Positions 22,950 through 34,769 of a stretch of 64,000 nt of DNA are shown here, one piece after another. The notes beneath the pieces were generated by a model. That model made no database searches, was not told the DNA's origin, and was given only the letters and a program-made list of their open reading frames with translations. Made by a program: the position numbers and the translations under genes. Source of the DNA: Sepiola atlantica (taxonomy: Eukaryota; Mollusca; Cephalopoda; Sepiida; Sepiolidae). Where the stretch lies: NCBI GenBank assembly GCA_963556195.1, contig OY744520.1, positions 395,501 through 459,500 on the forward strand. Reading direction: 5' to 3'. Position 1 is the first letter of the stretch; every line of letters starts with the position of its first letter.

Positions 22950-23008
22950 TTAAAAAAAATAACAACAACAACAACAACAACGACAAGGACAACGACGATA
23001 ACGATAAC

Positions 23009-23046
<38 letters not shown>
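22950..23046. repeat. (AAC)n-(AAT)n compound microsatellite
   Basis: Follows the LINE 3' end and abuts the next LINE fragment. Confidence 0.95.
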
Positions 23047-23052
<6 letters not shown>

Positions 23053-23054
23053 TT

Positions 23055-23262
23055 AAAGGTTTTTTTCTTTGTCAATGGTATGACATTAGATTTGTAAAGA
23101 TAGAGAATAGCCTCAGGTGTGAGAAAGTGTTTAGAGCGATAGAGAGAACCGACTTTACGAGAAACAGAAAGAGCAATGGATCTAATGTATGAACTCCAAG
23201 AATGATTTGACGAGAGAGAAAGACCAAGCTCCTCCAAGTCTCACTCGTACAGTACATTTAAT
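23055..23262 (-). pseudogene. C-terminal RT fragment of a second LINE family
   Basis: The minus strand reads MEELGLSLSSNHSWSSYIRS and then SIALSVSRKVGSLYRSKHFL, TPEAILYLYKSNVIP. This matches the post-catalytic RT segment aligned with VGSLYRANGLLTRDIILYLY of the neighbouring LINE, but in a diverged family. Only ~60 codons survive, cut off by the AAT microsatellite on its 3' side. Confidence 0.7.
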
Positions 23263-24010
23263 TAAAAAAAAACATAACAATACATATTCAAAAAACAGCA
23301 TGAATAATAAAACATTTGTATTTCTAATCCTTATAATTATTTAAAATAAAAGGAACTTCATATCATAGTCAACAAACATGTAATTAATCTTTATTTGAAA
23401 ATTTTCAAGATACTAAAGTCATTAAAAAAAATTTGATTGTAGAATATTTGAATTCTCTACTATTTATTTTAATACAGATTTTTATTTTTCAGAAGCGGAG
23501 AACTAATAAAGGTTCTTATAATTTATTGTATTTTAAAATTTGTTAATTACACATAATTACAAAATATGATAATTAGATTTAAATTTAAAAGTTTAATTTT
23601 ATGCATGTTATAACGTTAATATTTATTTTGTTGTCGGCCTATTTGAAATGATTAGTTTCAACTAATATATTAAAAAAAGTGTTTGTGGGAATATCCGGAA
23701 CATCATGAAGTTTCATCGGATGTCCGGCAGATCGAGTACAGGCTCGAGGCGTTTCTGCAAATTATGGCGAAGGAGATGCGTTCGTATGTCAACACACGAT
23801 AGTCCCCGTTGTGGCACGGCATTGATTGGGAATTTATGTTTTACTCGCTTGGAGGCCCGACGTTGCTCGGGATTGAAGGATGCTCATGTACCTTTTCATT
23901 ATACTCATAGCACCATATTAGCCCAGCTATTATAGTTGGGAGAAGCTAAAATGATAGGAAACTATGTCAATTAGTGTCTTATAATTATATTAAAATCGGA
24001 TTTACGTAGT
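23263..24010. other. No firmly recognised gene
   Basis: A+T-rich. A G+C-richer patch at ~23,695-23,935 has a 76-codon open frame without recognisable domain. It may be a decayed element. Confidence 0.4.
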
Positions 24011-24014
24011 TTAA

Positions 24015-24420
24015 GTATAAAGTTGTTTTTTTTTACCGTATGGGTCGCATAGAAGGTAATGTAGATATTCGGAATCACTTCTATTGTCTTTTCCGTGAGA
24101 ATTTTATATATATGATATACATTTCATGAAAATATCATATATTAGATATTTTAAAGGTTGTTTGGCACGCATAGGTCTCTTAGATTAGGAGGGCACTGGA
24201 AAAATTGTGCCCCACTTCCATTGTCTTTCCCAGGGAATTTTATACATATGATTTAAAGTTCATAAAAATATCATATATTTGAAGCTTTAAATTAGGTTGT
24301 GCTATGATAGTCGACTTCGGGGTGCACTTAAATATTCGGGAACGCTTCGAATGTCTTCCCTGGTGTATTCAACATAGGAATACTCTTTTAGATTTCATGT
24401 AGATTCTTTAAATACACATA
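24015..24420. repeat. Diverged ~130-bp tandem repeat, three units
   Basis: Landmarks recur in order: ATTGTCTTTTCCGTGAGAAT near 24,086; ATTGTCTTTCCCAGGGAATT near 24,219; AATGTCTTCCCTGGTGTATT near 24,349, each preceded by a CGGAATCAC/CCCCACTTCC/GGGAACGCTT stretch. The first two are also followed by TGAAAATATCATATAT or ATAAAAATATCATATAT. Spacing is about 130 bp. Confidence 0.65.
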
Positions 24421-24645
24421 CATCACACATATACACAGGCATCGAGTTTTATAGAGAGATATATTTGATTTAAGTTTAAAATTTAAATTTAGCTTCTAAT
24501 TTTTCGCCAGGATTTCGGTTTGTCTAGCAACACAGCGATAGTCGAATACAGCTCAATGATATTTCCTTGTATATTTTTACTGCATCTGAAGTCTATCTGT
24601 GTTGGTTAATACCCGCGCTAGGGAGGGACTGAAGGAGTACGACTT

Positions 24646-25224
24646 TTGATGTCTAATATGTCTAGCGTCGGGGAGAAAAGGAGATTGATTCTAATTTATT
24701 GTACATATTTTTCAATGTATGTGCGTCAAATGTCACTTAATAGTTATATTCGTTCGTTATTCTGCTCGTGTTCTCCGCGATTTGTATGTTCGTATTTTGT
24801 TTTAAATATCAATGTAATATTGTTTTATTTTTTTCTTGCACCTGCATTGGATTGTAACAAAGTTGTTTTCACGAACATCTCTCTCCTGTGCATAGATTAC
24901 ATAACAGTTCTATCAATGTTTTTTATATTTATTATAGTTTCAAAATGTAAAATATATCCATTAAAATTGTACAAAATAAAAGTTTACCTTTCAATAGCAA
25001 GATTCCAGGAAGAAGAAAAATCTGAAAAAAGTTTTCTAATTGCCACGAATGAATACTTATTTGTCTATAATAATTTGCTAATTGAGGACTCTGAAAATGT
25101 TTTTAAATGTTTTAATACAAATATTATTATTTTACAGGTCGGGAAAGAATTTTTTACAAAGGTGTGTATAATTTTATTAATATTACATTTGATTCAAGTT
25201 TTAATCATACCATTTAAAAGTTAG
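24646..25224 (+). other. 192-codon open frame, probably not a gene
   Basis: The longest open frame in this stretch outside the mobile elements and microsatellites starts at ATG or GTG near 24,646 and would encode a Leu/Ile/Phe/Tyr-rich product with several hydrophobic stretches (FVLNINVILFYFFLAPAL; ITVLSMFFIFIIV). I recognise no family. A+T-rich hydrophobic translation is typical of random low-G+C sequence. A GGTTTGTCTAGCAACACA direct repeat lies on either side (about 24,514 and 25,242), which may mark an inserted or duplicated segment. Confidence 0.2.
25138..25161 (+). other. Micro-exon-like sequence (24 bp)
   Basis: TATTATTTTACAG precedes, GTGTGT follows, and the 24 bases encode VGKEFFTK in phase 0. 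It belongs to a possible series with 27,854, 31,498 and 33,527. Intron 3' ends in the series resemble each other (TTAATACAAA followed by T-rich sequence and CAG). A related acceptor-like site lies at 23,492. Evidence is sequence pattern only. Confidence 0.3.
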
Positions 25225-25909
25225 ATTACCACCCAAATTCTGGTTTGTCTAGCAACACAACTCCATTTTCTACGACCTAATTATATTTTACGATAGACTC
25301 ACTCGTCAATCCAATGATGCCAATAATTCAAGTTTAAGTCATCAAAATATTCAAGACAATGTACTTTCATCAGGAAGTAATGCTGATAGGCCATCTGTAA
25401 AGGGAGATCACTCACTAGGAGCGAGCATTTAAATTTGATCTACTATGATGTGAAAGCAGTTATACAGGCGAAGATTCGACAATATTAGTCAATCGATGCA
25501 CCAGAATGAATGTAAAAACAAATATTTGTGCCGGACAAAGTTTGAATTAAAATCCAATAAGAATAAACAAGCATTTCTGCATACTTATATCGAAAATCGC
25601 AGATGAATCAAAATCGCAGATGAATGAATATGGAATAGATGGCAAGATGGAAACATCTAGATGTAAGTAAATCCTTTGTTATCGCAGTGCAGAAATATAA
25701 CAGAAGGATCAAATTTACAGATACAATAGGGAAGAAAGGCAAAAACATATAAGTCTAGTGAGTAGAAGAGGAAGAGTTTATGAAACACGAATAGAGATAG
25801 TAAATGAGCCCAAAAGGAATATAATACGAATACTGGAGTAATCTTGTGTCTGGATCAATTTAAATTATACTGTAATGTACCACTCTACTCACCGGTACTT
25901 TAAAACATC

Positions 25910-25911
25910 CT

Positions 25912-25961
<50 letters not shown>

Positions 25962-26100
25962 ATTGTAATAATTGTAATAATGATAATAATAATAATGATG
26001 ATGATAATGATAATAATAATAATAATAATAAGAAGAAGAACAACAAGAACAAGAACAATAACAAGTAGAAGAACAAGTACAAAAACAAAAAGAAGAGGAA
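25910..26100. repeat. Compound (TAC)n/(TAA)n/(AGA)n microsatellite
   Basis: TAC, then TAA/GAT, then AAG/AAC blocks, about 80 bp upstream of an R4/Dong-like relic. Confidence 0.9.
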
Positions 26101-26179
26101 GAATCTAGAAATACCAATAAGCACAACTAGAAATGTTATGCAGACTATAGGAATCTATACGGGATAAAATAATGTACAC

Positions 26180-27260
26180 TACGTGAGACAAATAAGGAAT
26201 GGTTGAAATAAGACAAGGTAATAGAGCTACCTAATTGTAAAACAAAAAGAGCAATTAACGAACGCGTAACTTATGAATACATACGCCTTCTTGAAGGCAA
26301 CACCATAAACGTATCAGATATGGAAGAGACAATAACAATAGAATATCCGGATGAATCAGGAAAATGGGAATATACTCAGGGCCCTTCATGAACTAGACAA
26401 AATATTAACCCCAAAAGCTGAATAAAATCACTTAAAAAAACATTGACTATGCACACGACAGTAAACCCGACTATGTAATAGAAATGGAGGAGGATGAGGA
26501 CTCGTCACTATTGAAGATTGTCTAAACGACGCAATTAAGTTATTAGACAGAAAGGCTGTTTATCGATACTAAACACAACAATGTGAAAATTAAGTAAAAA
26601 AGTGAAACGGGAAATGAAAAAAACGAAAAATGAAAATCGGAAGAGAAACAACCACACGAATTATTTTAAACACGAACAATGAAATTATGCACGAGCAAAC
26701 ATACACATGAGTACAAGAAAGACACGTGAAAAGAGAAACGGACTTACTACCGACAGTGTAGAAAACAAAGCGGTCAGAATTACATAAAAATCAGGATAGA
26801 CAAAACCCCCCAAAACAGCAAATGTAGACCCTGTAGACGAAGAGACGAATCAGTTAACCACATAATAAGTGACTGTAACAAACTATCCCAAAATAAATAT
26901 AAAATTTGAGAGTCTGTGCCAATGACTACATTTTCAACATACAAACAAATGGTACAAACATAAACTGGGGGCAGTAGTAGAAAAATGAAAAGCATAATTT
27001 TTCTAGGGTATTGAAATACAAACTTATTTAAGCAAGAACACCAGGCATGATAATAGTCAACCAGAAGGACACAATTTTCCAAATAATAAATTGTGTCGCT
27101 TTAGCTTGTATCAGAGTTAAGCTGAACATAAAACTAAGTAAATACATCGAACAGTCCAGAGAGCTTTAACATGATATAATTTTACAGAAATTGTCTAGAA
27201 TTCAAATGTTGTATGACTGAAATCTATAGAATACAAAAACTCGTGATCTTACTAGATTGT
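26180..27260 (+). pseudogene. R4/Dong-like LINE C-terminal relic
   Basis: Decayed copy of the post-RT region. Landmarks: YEYIRLLEGNTINVSDME near 26,272, KKTLTMHTTVNP near 26,430 (compare RKVMTMHNALHP), and a knuckle region CRPCRRRDESVNHIISDC near 26,823 that matches CRLCGQRDETVNHIISEC, so its Cys/His spacing is preserved. Frames change often and stops are frequent. The 3' end was not located. Confidence 0.7.
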
Positions 27261-27261
27261 T

Positions 27262-27850
27262 TGTTAGCACATCGTATGTTTTAGATAATGGAAAAAAGCG
27301 TGAAAAATTTGTGAGAGGAAGAGAATAAAAGGGAGCAAAAGTAATAGCACATGTGTAAGAGAAGAAGTGTAAGATAATGACGTAAATAAATCAATCACCT
27401 AAATAAAGAAGAAAAGGAGAAAATAAAAATATTAAAAGCAGCAGATGCGTAAGACAATGAGATTTAGGGGATGCCGTAAATAAATAAATGATGTAAATTA
27501 AAAAGAAACAACTTGAAAATTGCAGCACAATATAAAAATGGAATATAGGGTTAAAGGGTGGTAGCAGAGGTAACCAGATTCCTTTAATTTCCAATAAATA
27601 TCGCATAAATAATAATTACAAATAACTATTACACTATTATGTAATTTTAAAAATGTATCGCTTATAATTTTAATTTAAACCTATTTATTAAAATTATACA
27701 GAAAAACACTCCCGTATGTTTTTTCTGCAAGAGAGAGATTTCTAATGTTCTCAAATAACGAGTTGTTATTTAATTAAATAAATCTGCTCATAAAGGACTT
27801 GACAAAAGTACCTTAAACATATGTTAATACAAATATTTATTTTCATTTTT
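27262..27850. other. No recognisable gene
   Basis: A+T-rich sequence; short chance frames only. Confidence 0.5.
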
Positions 27851-27853
27851 CAG

Positions 27854-27874
27854 TTGGTGAAACATGCATTTAAG
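27854..27874 (+). other. Micro-exon-like sequence (21 bp), donor unclear
   Basis: TTTTCATTTTTCAG precedes 21 bases that encode LVKHAFK. The expected donor is not GT (CACCTG follows); a GTATAC lies 7 bases further on, which would break the frame. The upstream phrase ACCTTAAA...TTAATACAAA is shared with the site at 31,498. Confidence 0.2.
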
Positions 27875-27901
27875 CACCTGCGTATACAAACTTTTGAATT
27901 A

Positions 27902-27903
<2 letters not shown>

Positions 27904-27981
<78 letters not shown>
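27904..27981. repeat. (TA)n microsatellite
   Basis: About 38 TA units. Confidence 0.95.
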
Positions 27982-27984
<3 letters not shown>

Positions 27985-28590
27985 GGACTCTGTGGAAATT
28001 TCTTGTTAAATCTGTATAATTTACTGTTAATAATAACAATAATACTTTTGAAATAATAATTGTCTGTCAGAGTCAATACTATTAAATATCATTATTTCTT
28101 CTTCTTCCGTAAAAACAATTGTCAAATTATTTTAAAAATAAATAAAACGAATATGTTCCTTCTTTCTTTATTCAAAATTGTGGCAATTTAATTCTTTTTA
28201 AGACAATAAATACTCTCTGTCTTCTTACCGTAAAAACAATTGTCAGCTAAATAGTCTTCAAATCAGTAAAACGAATTTATTAAAAATTATACTGTTTTAG
28301 TCGACGAGACGACATACTTTGATTTGGTAACAATTTATTTTATATTCGGTAAAGTACGGATTGTTTACCTGTGGATTGTGACATCAGATTAATCATCAAT
28401 CACCGTCCTTGCTCACAGATTGATCTCATTTTTCAATGTGTGTGAAAGGTGATAACGTACGTACGAACATGAAATGCCTCAGCGTATTAGTATATAGAAA
28501 TATAGATAACTCTGCTAGTTAATAAAATGAATTCACCGAACAGAACAGTTTTTCAGCACTTTTATGTCCCCTTACCAGGATTTAGATATA

Positions 28591-29910
28591 CAGGGTGACT
28601 AAAAAAACGGGCACCGTGTACACTTTATGTGATATCTCTTTTATTTATTCCCCGATTGCACATGACAGAATCAACGACCGTGAGTACACCAAGACCTCAG
28701 TGGAAGCTGGGACAAAGAATACACTGTGTTAAATTTTTCTACAAGACAGGCTCGTTTAAGAAAACCCAGCACAGTTTCATGCATCAGTTCGGATGTGAAA
28801 AGGCTCCACCCAAAAGCAGAATTCAGAACTGGGTGGACCACTTCGAGAAGTATGCGACCGTGGAGAACTTCAACGCTGCCAGTGTGAACCGTCCAAGCCA
28901 GCGGACAGCCGAGCTGGTCGAAAGTGTGAGAGAGTCTCTCCAGGAGTGTCAGAAACGCTCTGTGCGTAAGCGAAGTCAGTCCCTCGGTATCTCCCGTGAG
29001 ACTTGCAGGAGAGTGCTGGTGAACAATATCAGGGCATACCCATACAGAATACAGACGCTGCAGACCCTTACAGCTTCAGACAAGAAACAGAGGAGCGCTA
29101 TGGCAGTCAAGATGCTCGATAAGATCGAGGAGACACCAGGTTTCCTTAACCTCCTTTCGACCTCAGATGAAGCCCACGTCCATCTTGACGGAAAGGCGAA
29201 CTCCAAAGAAAATGTCTTCTGGGGGTCCTCCAGACCCAATGAAGTAGCCACCAAGCCCCTGCACTCTCGTGTGGGCTGCAATCTCGGTCAGAGGCATCAT
29301 CGGACCAATCTTCATCGAAGAATCTGGCGCAGCAGTGACAGTCACCAAGGAGCGGTATGTGGAGGTCCTCAAAACCTTCAAGAGTGAGCTCCAGACCCTC
29401 TACCCGTCGCTCATGAGCAAGTTCTGGTTCCAGCAAGATGGAGCAAGTTCTCACACCTCAAACCTGTCCCGAGATTGGCTGAAAGAGAACTTTGGAGGCC
29501 AAGTGATCAGTCTCAAGTCTAATTTTGAGTGGCCACCCCATAGCCCGGACCTAAGCCTCCAGATTATTTCCTTTGGGGCTATCTTAAGGACAGAATGTAC
29601 GCAGGGAAACCCAGAACCATCACGGAACTCAAGGAAGCCACCAGGGAGGAGATGCGAGCCATTCCCAATTCAGTCTGTAAGAACGTCATGGACAATTTCG
29701 TTCTGCGCCTCAAGAAATGCACGGAGCTAAAAGAAGTCCATCTAGAACACATGCTGTAGAACGGAGAAAAAAAGATCAAAGACCCTAGTGTTTTGATATA
29801 ATGTTGTGAATATAATAAACTAGTTATGCCCCAAACCTCTTTTAATTCGGACGAAACACTAAGAAACCGGGCCTAATTAGATTTGGGGCCCGTTTTTGTG
29901 GGTCACCCTG
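28591..29910 (+). mobile_element. Complete mariner-type transposon, 1,320 bp
   Basis: The element starts CAGGGTGACTAAAAAAACGG and its right end, reverse-complemented, starts CAGGGTGACCCACAAAAACG. About 21 of the first 25 bases match. TA flanks both ends (28,589-28,590 and 29,911-29,912), the expected target duplication. It encodes one transposase, broken by two frameshifts. It is inserted in a dispersed repeat found uninterrupted elsewhere in the window. Confidence 0.9.
28662..29759 (+). pseudogene. Mariner transposase, two frameshifts
   Basis: ATG at 28,662 opens a helix-turn-helix half (WKLGQRIHCVKFFYKTGS; MHQFGCEKAPPKSRIQNWVD; SVRKRSQSLGISRETCRRVL). The first catalytic Asp lies in TSDEAHVHLDG near 29,160. 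A frameshift near 29,260-29,275 moves the frame to VWAAISVRGIIGP. The second Asp is in FWFQQDGASSHTS near 29,425. A one-base loss near 29,552 follows HSPDL, after which PPDYFLWGYLKDRMY holds the third Asp. Allowing for that, 41 residues separate the second and third Asp, which fits the DD41D group. The frame ends at 29,757-29,759. Terminal repeats are good, but the protein is broken. Confidence 0.85.
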
Positions 29911-30126
29911 TATATGGTAGAAAATAGAATTTTTGTTACAATTTTCATCAAAATCCATAAAATTATTTTGGTCATGGGAAACTCTCTAAAATTTAGGGGA
30001 TATAAAAAGAAATTGAAAGTCAGGAAAGCTTAATTAATTAGCGTCCAAGAACAAACAAATAAACTTCATGTAAATCTGAACTATTGGACTTCTTAAATGA
30101 TTAGTTGTGTCTATACTATGCCACAT

Positions 30127-30246
30127 AAATACTGTTTAAAATACTCAGGAGAAACTGAAATTTACGGAATATATTTTGATAGATGCTTAATAGTTATGCT
30201 GAAAACTTGATCAAAATCTTAGGTATCTGAATTTTCACAAAAGACT
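30127..30246 (+). repeat. ~118-bp duplicated segment, copy 1
   Basis: TTAAAATACTCAGGAGAAAC through TTCACAAAAGAC is repeated at 31,588-31,704 with about five differences. Confidence 0.85.
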
Positions 30247-30579
30247 TTTAGTTTTCCATTGTCCGCTTTACATTTCATTCACAAAATTCCATTAAACTAA
30301 ACATTATACTTAGCGGCTATTTAATGTAAATAGATGTATTTGATTTACATTTTAAATTTATAACGTTTAAACGCTGTTAATATTCTGCAGTCATCAATAA
30401 AATAGTGTTTATATTTCTAGTTTAAAGAACGAAAACAATGAAGTACCATGCATTGAAAACGAGACATGATATACTGATATTATACGGGAAGAGAAAAACG
30501 GGAAGAGAGGGCACTGCAACTGATTTAATGAGACAATGCATAAAGAAACGTATTGAGTAAGGCATTACCTAACAGATCT

Positions 30580-30720
30580 GTACTTCGTAATGGATTTTGA
30601 TCAAAATTGCAATAAAGATTCTAGACATAGAGTTTAGTATTATATATTGACTTTAAGTTTTATGAGAATATATAAAAGTGGTTTCAAAACTCTTCTGTTG
30701 GGGCGAATTAATTTTACCTC
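30580..30720 (-). repeat. Dispersed repeat R, reverse copy
   Basis: The minus strand reads TATGTCTAGAATCTTTATTG and TTTTGATCAAAATCCATTAC, matching 3,745-3,790, and AATTCGCCCCAACAGAAG at the far end. Confidence 0.5.
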
Positions 30721-30949
30721 TCCTGAAACGGGTATTCTTCTAGTATATGTATAGTTATAACCAACTCGTGCATAGGAAAGACAGAGCTATGCGTGATTAC
30801 ACTAGTTAAGTAAGGTTTTTACCTAACAGCTGTGTATTCCAAACAGAAATATTAGAAGTACTAATGCCAGGATTGCCAAATACATATTACGCATCTATTA
30901 CAGTTGGCAATATGCAAAACGTAAACACATATTTGTAAACACAGTTGGT

Positions 30950-31300
30950 ACTCACTGATAGTAGCAACCCTCTACTTTTAAGTAGAGTGCATCTATCTGA
31001 ATATGACTTATATTTTCTACTTTTCTTGGAAATTAGGTAACAATTTCCATGATTCTTTGTAAAGGCTTCCCATCTGTGGAAACTAATTACCACAGGACTG
31101 CTTTCCTGCAGACTACAGCATGGTCGTCCTCAATCCAATATCATCAAATACTTGCCATCAACCTTCCCCATAAGTAATAACAATTAGTTCATTACTTTTA
31201 TCATTTTCATAATATTCTTCATCTTTTAACTGACAATCATTCCATCTCATGAACCATTATTCTCGAGTGGTTTTAAGCATTAATCATCAGTTAAAAACAA
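30950..31300 (+). mobile_element. CR1/L2-like LINE 3' end, decayed
   Basis: Contains CCCATCTGTGGAAACTAATT, ACTACAGCATGGTCGTC and TTATTCTCGAGTGGTTTTA, which align with the C-terminal codons and 3' UTR of the copy at 42.83-43.25 kb (CCAACTGTGGAACATGTTAC; CTACAACATGGTCGTTTTC; TTATCCTCGAGGGGCTTTT). The frame is badly broken. Confidence 0.6.
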
Positions 31301-31497
31301 TTGTCCGACTCGATTTACGTCCAATTATCTCTGACCTTTTGGTCCGCTATAGGTTATAATTGGTTCGTGTCACGTAACTGGTTGACTTGATTTTTACAAG
31401 CGATTTTTACAAGCGATAAAGTTACAAATATTCCTCCTAAAATGCTCACCAAACCTTAAAATATATTAATACAAACATATATATTTTTCTATTTCAG

Positions 31498-31524
31498 TTT
31501 GCCGACAGGTTTTTAGAAAAAAAG
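31498..31524 (+). other. Micro-exon-like sequence (27 bp)
   Basis: A TTTTTCTATTTCAG acceptor and a GTATGT donor bound 27 bases that encode FADRFLEKK in phase 0. It has the best splice signals of the series. Confidence 0.35.
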
Positions 31525-31587
31525 GTATGTACATATATTTTTTAATTATACACAATGTATTTTATTTAAGCTTTAAGCAATCAGCAA

Positions 31588-31704
31588 TAACAGTTAAAAT
31601 ACTCAGGAGAAACTGAAATTTACGGAATATATTTTGATAGATGCTAAATGGTTATGCTGACAACTTGATCAAAATCTTAGGTATCTGAATTTTTACAAAA
31701 GACT
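31588..31704 (+). repeat. ~118-bp duplicated segment, copy 2
   Basis: Second copy of 30,127-30,246. Its 3' edge is fused directly to a LINE fragment at 31,705. Confidence 0.85.
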
Positions 31705-31905
31705 ACCTCTGATAAATTGGCTACTCTGGTACCCCCTCGACGTAAATTCACGAAACTAACTCGACAATCAACTAAATCTCATTCATTCACTGTGGAGGTC
31801 CCCAGATGCCGGAGAGCCTTCTACTCAAATAGCTTCTTTTATCGTGCTGCTGGCCTCTGGAACTCTCTCCCTACCCCCTGTTTTCCCGACAGTACTGACA
31901 TGCAG
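31705..31905 (+). pseudogene. jockey/CR1-like LINE C-terminal fragment
   Basis: Reads KLATLVPPRRKFTKLTRQST, SFTVEVPRCRRAFYSNSFF and PCFPDSTDMQT, the C-terminal block of the LINE at 19.17 kb. It is cut at both ends: on the left by the duplicated segment and on the right at ACATGCAG, 36 codons before the family's normal stop. Confidence 0.85.
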
Positions 31906-33260
31906 ACCTCACCACCTGATGGAGTTTTATGTGATACCCAGGGCGGAGGAAATAAAAGAACAAAACAATGAAGCTGAGATGCTGATATGCCGTGAAAATA
32001 AAAAAATAGAGAACGATCACTTGTGACATTGATGCCATTCTCTCAAATAAGACGCAATACAGTTTTATAAAATCTTCTAAATCTTAGTTGTATTAGTCAA
32101 AAGATGTAACAAAATGAATGAGAGAAACTGAGAAGCGCAACAAAGTTCAAATTTAAAATGTAAAAGGATTAAACGGGGCTGTCAAAATACAGAGGGTTCT
32201 ACTTGTTTGGCTAACTGTAGTTTGTAGTGTCATGTGCAATTGTCTTTTTAAGACACGCCAAACAGTTTTTATTGGAAGCTGAAATTCCCTACTGGATCTT
32301 CTGCTCGATTTACGGGGGCTCCACTCGAATGCAGCTCAACCATATCATCTGAAGTTGAGGGCTGTCTTGTTCTCTTGGCCGAGCACAGACACTCATCTCA
32401 ATATGGACATCATTTCTGGTGCCTCTTTTCGAAATTTTGCGCCAAATGAACGCTTAACAGTATTTGTGAATTCAAAGACATAAAACGCCTTTTCTGGTTA
32501 AGTGAAAACCCATAATTTGATCTGAAACAATCATTAGCATTACAAAAATAAATTAATTAATTTAACTTTAGAATTATACTAGATACATCTTACAACCATT
32601 CATAGTTTAGCAAATATAAGGACTGGAATTGTTCACAAGACTTCTGAAAAACCCTGTACTACTACGGAAATCGCAAATTAATCAACATCTAGAGAATAAG
32701 TGACTCCCTTATTATGAATGCAAAATTGGTTGGTACAGCTATAGCTGACTTTAATCGTGTTTTCATTGTGTAGTTTCCAGAGCAAATATTACGTATTATC
32801 TTGACTAATTCAAGAATTTAGTCGCTACTATAGTTCGAAGCAAACAGCACACTAAATAGAATTACTTTACGTTGGCGTTTGCGGCTATTTCTGTGGTTAA
32901 ATATAGTTTTTGTATTAATATTTTTTAAATTCTTATTGAAATTCTATATGTATGTATATAAGTAATTGTGCGTTCATGTCTTTAGCAAGAAAGAAAAGCA
33001 AGCATCCAACTTTCATTTAATTATTTTCCATGTTATTTTCACTAGACTAATGTACTTTATAAAAATTTACTAAATAATCCCGTTCGGCATTTTGGTAATA
33101 TGTAGACTTTCTTAAAATAAACTAGTAATTGCATTTATTCGACTTTAGCTTAGATGTTCAATATAACAAAAATTGTAGTATAGGGGTTATCGAACATAAA
33201 AATATTTATATAACAAATTGGAAAGTAATGGATCCCGGGCAACTCCGGGTAGGTACCCAC
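31906..33260. other. No firmly recognised gene
   Basis: A+T-rich. A G+C-richer patch at ~32,265-32,465 (TTACGGGGGCTCCACTCGAA region) has no long frame. Nothing recognised. Confidence 0.45.
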
Positions 33261-33261
33261 A

Positions 33262-33430
<169 letters not shown>

Positions 33431-33526
33431 TTTTGTTTTATCTAAACAGTTTCTGTTGTATTTTTATAAGTTGTGATAAGTTTTTCGATGAAAAAACATG
33501 AATACATTTTATTAATTCTTTTTCAG

Positions 33527-33589
33527 TATCTAAAATATGATCAGAAAATAATTCTTACTTTTCGCAGATATCCTACAGGACATGCCTAG
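33527..33589 (+). other. Possible terminal exon of the micro-exon series
   Basis: An ATTAATTCTTTTTCAG acceptor precedes 20 codons (YLKYDQKIILTFRRYPTGHA) and a TAG at 33,587-33,589. AATAAA-type signals lie at ~33,757. If the series is real this is its last coding exon; on its own the evidence is weak. Confidence 0.25.
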
Positions 33590-34229
33590 TAGTCCAACCA
33601 CCACCATACACGGACTATGACGCCCGTATTCTTCTTTTAACTTCGTTACAATACATTTTAAAGAATTAAATAAGTCCTTCTCATAATAATTCATTTTAAA
33701 TGTTTGTTTAAAGTGTTGTCTCATGAATTAGACTTTTTAAATAAGTTTTAGCTTCAATAAATAATAAATGATTCTATCAAATTCACAATTGTGTTTTTGT
33801 TATTTCTGATTGCGTGTAAATCTGTGTATAGTGAAGTAATCATTAGACTAAGCTGAGTTAGTCAAAACTTATTTCCCCAAAAGCTTTTTCCTATATATTT
33901 AAATAACACAAAATATATGCAAACATATTCTTCAGTGCTAAGGATATATTCATATTTGAAAGACGAAAGCATCTATTTTGATTGTTCTAATTGTCTGTAA
34001 TTAGCCAATAACTACAAAAATAATCTGCGTTGTACCCTAAACTTTTCACTTATCACTTTCACTGTATACGTTTATATGCGTTTCAAATGCATGCGCTTCT
34101 GTATCTCTATATATTTCTTTCCCCCTCTCTTAACTAATAGTCGAATTTAATAAAGGGACGATTGGAAGAGTCCATTACAAATACATGGGGAATATTCAAC
34201 AAGCAGTAATTATTTAACCTGTAGTTCGA

Positions 34230-34230
34230 G

Positions 34231-34285
<55 letters not shown>
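34230..34285. repeat. (TA)n microsatellite
   Basis: About 27 TA units. Confidence 0.95.
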
Positions 34286-34288
<3 letters not shown>

Positions 34289-34769
34289 GTGTATTTAGAC
34301 AGCATATTTTCATTTAGGCAAACATTATTAAATAACACAGAGTGGTTTTGTTTGATGCGACTTTCTTTTTTTTTTTTCAATTTTCCGAATTGTCCATCTA
34401 ATGTTTCGGTCAAATTGATGTAAATATGATCCATGGGTTTCTTGTTCCATTCTTTTTTGCAAGTAATTTCGATTTGAATCGTCAAATCATCTTCAGGCGG
34501 TATTAGTTTTAGTGTCTTTACAAATTATGACTTTACTGTTGTGCTCATTTTTGAATTATAACGGCAAGTAGTTTATAACTTGAAAATGCGTCTGTAAAGT
34601 TGAAATGTACATGAGAGCGTGATGGCGGTCTACACATATGAGAGATTTAAAAGTTTGACTGTTTAAACCGTTAAGAAATTGATGACGTAAAAGAAAGTGC
34701 ATACAATTCAAACGCATAACTACCTAATGGCTAAGAATTTGGTGATGTTAATTATTATGCTAGACACTT

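Larger units (their letters stand above)
19165..22950 (+). mobile_element. Nearly full-length jockey/CR1-like LINE
   Basis: Structure: a G+C-richer 5' UTR of about 800 bp, an AP-type endonuclease (20,020-21,108), a reverse transcriptase (21,120-22,859) and a short 3' UTR ending near GTTTGGGGTGAATCATG at ~22,948, then A-rich and AAC/AAT repeats. Other pieces of the family in this window are at 4,915-5,128 (-), 5,129-6,030 (+), 31,705-31,905 (+) and 47,088-48,377 (-). One frameshift, two stops and an altered active site show this copy is dead. Confidence 0.85.
28525..30000 (+). repeat. Dispersed repeat R split by a mariner
   Basis: ATGAATTCACCGAACAGAAC at 28,527 and TCATCAAAATCCATAAAAT with CTAAAATTTAG after 29,911 are the two parts of the repeat seen whole at 3,640-3,830. 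The mariner at 28,591-29,910 sits between them, and the TA duplication marks the insertion point. Confidence 0.65.
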
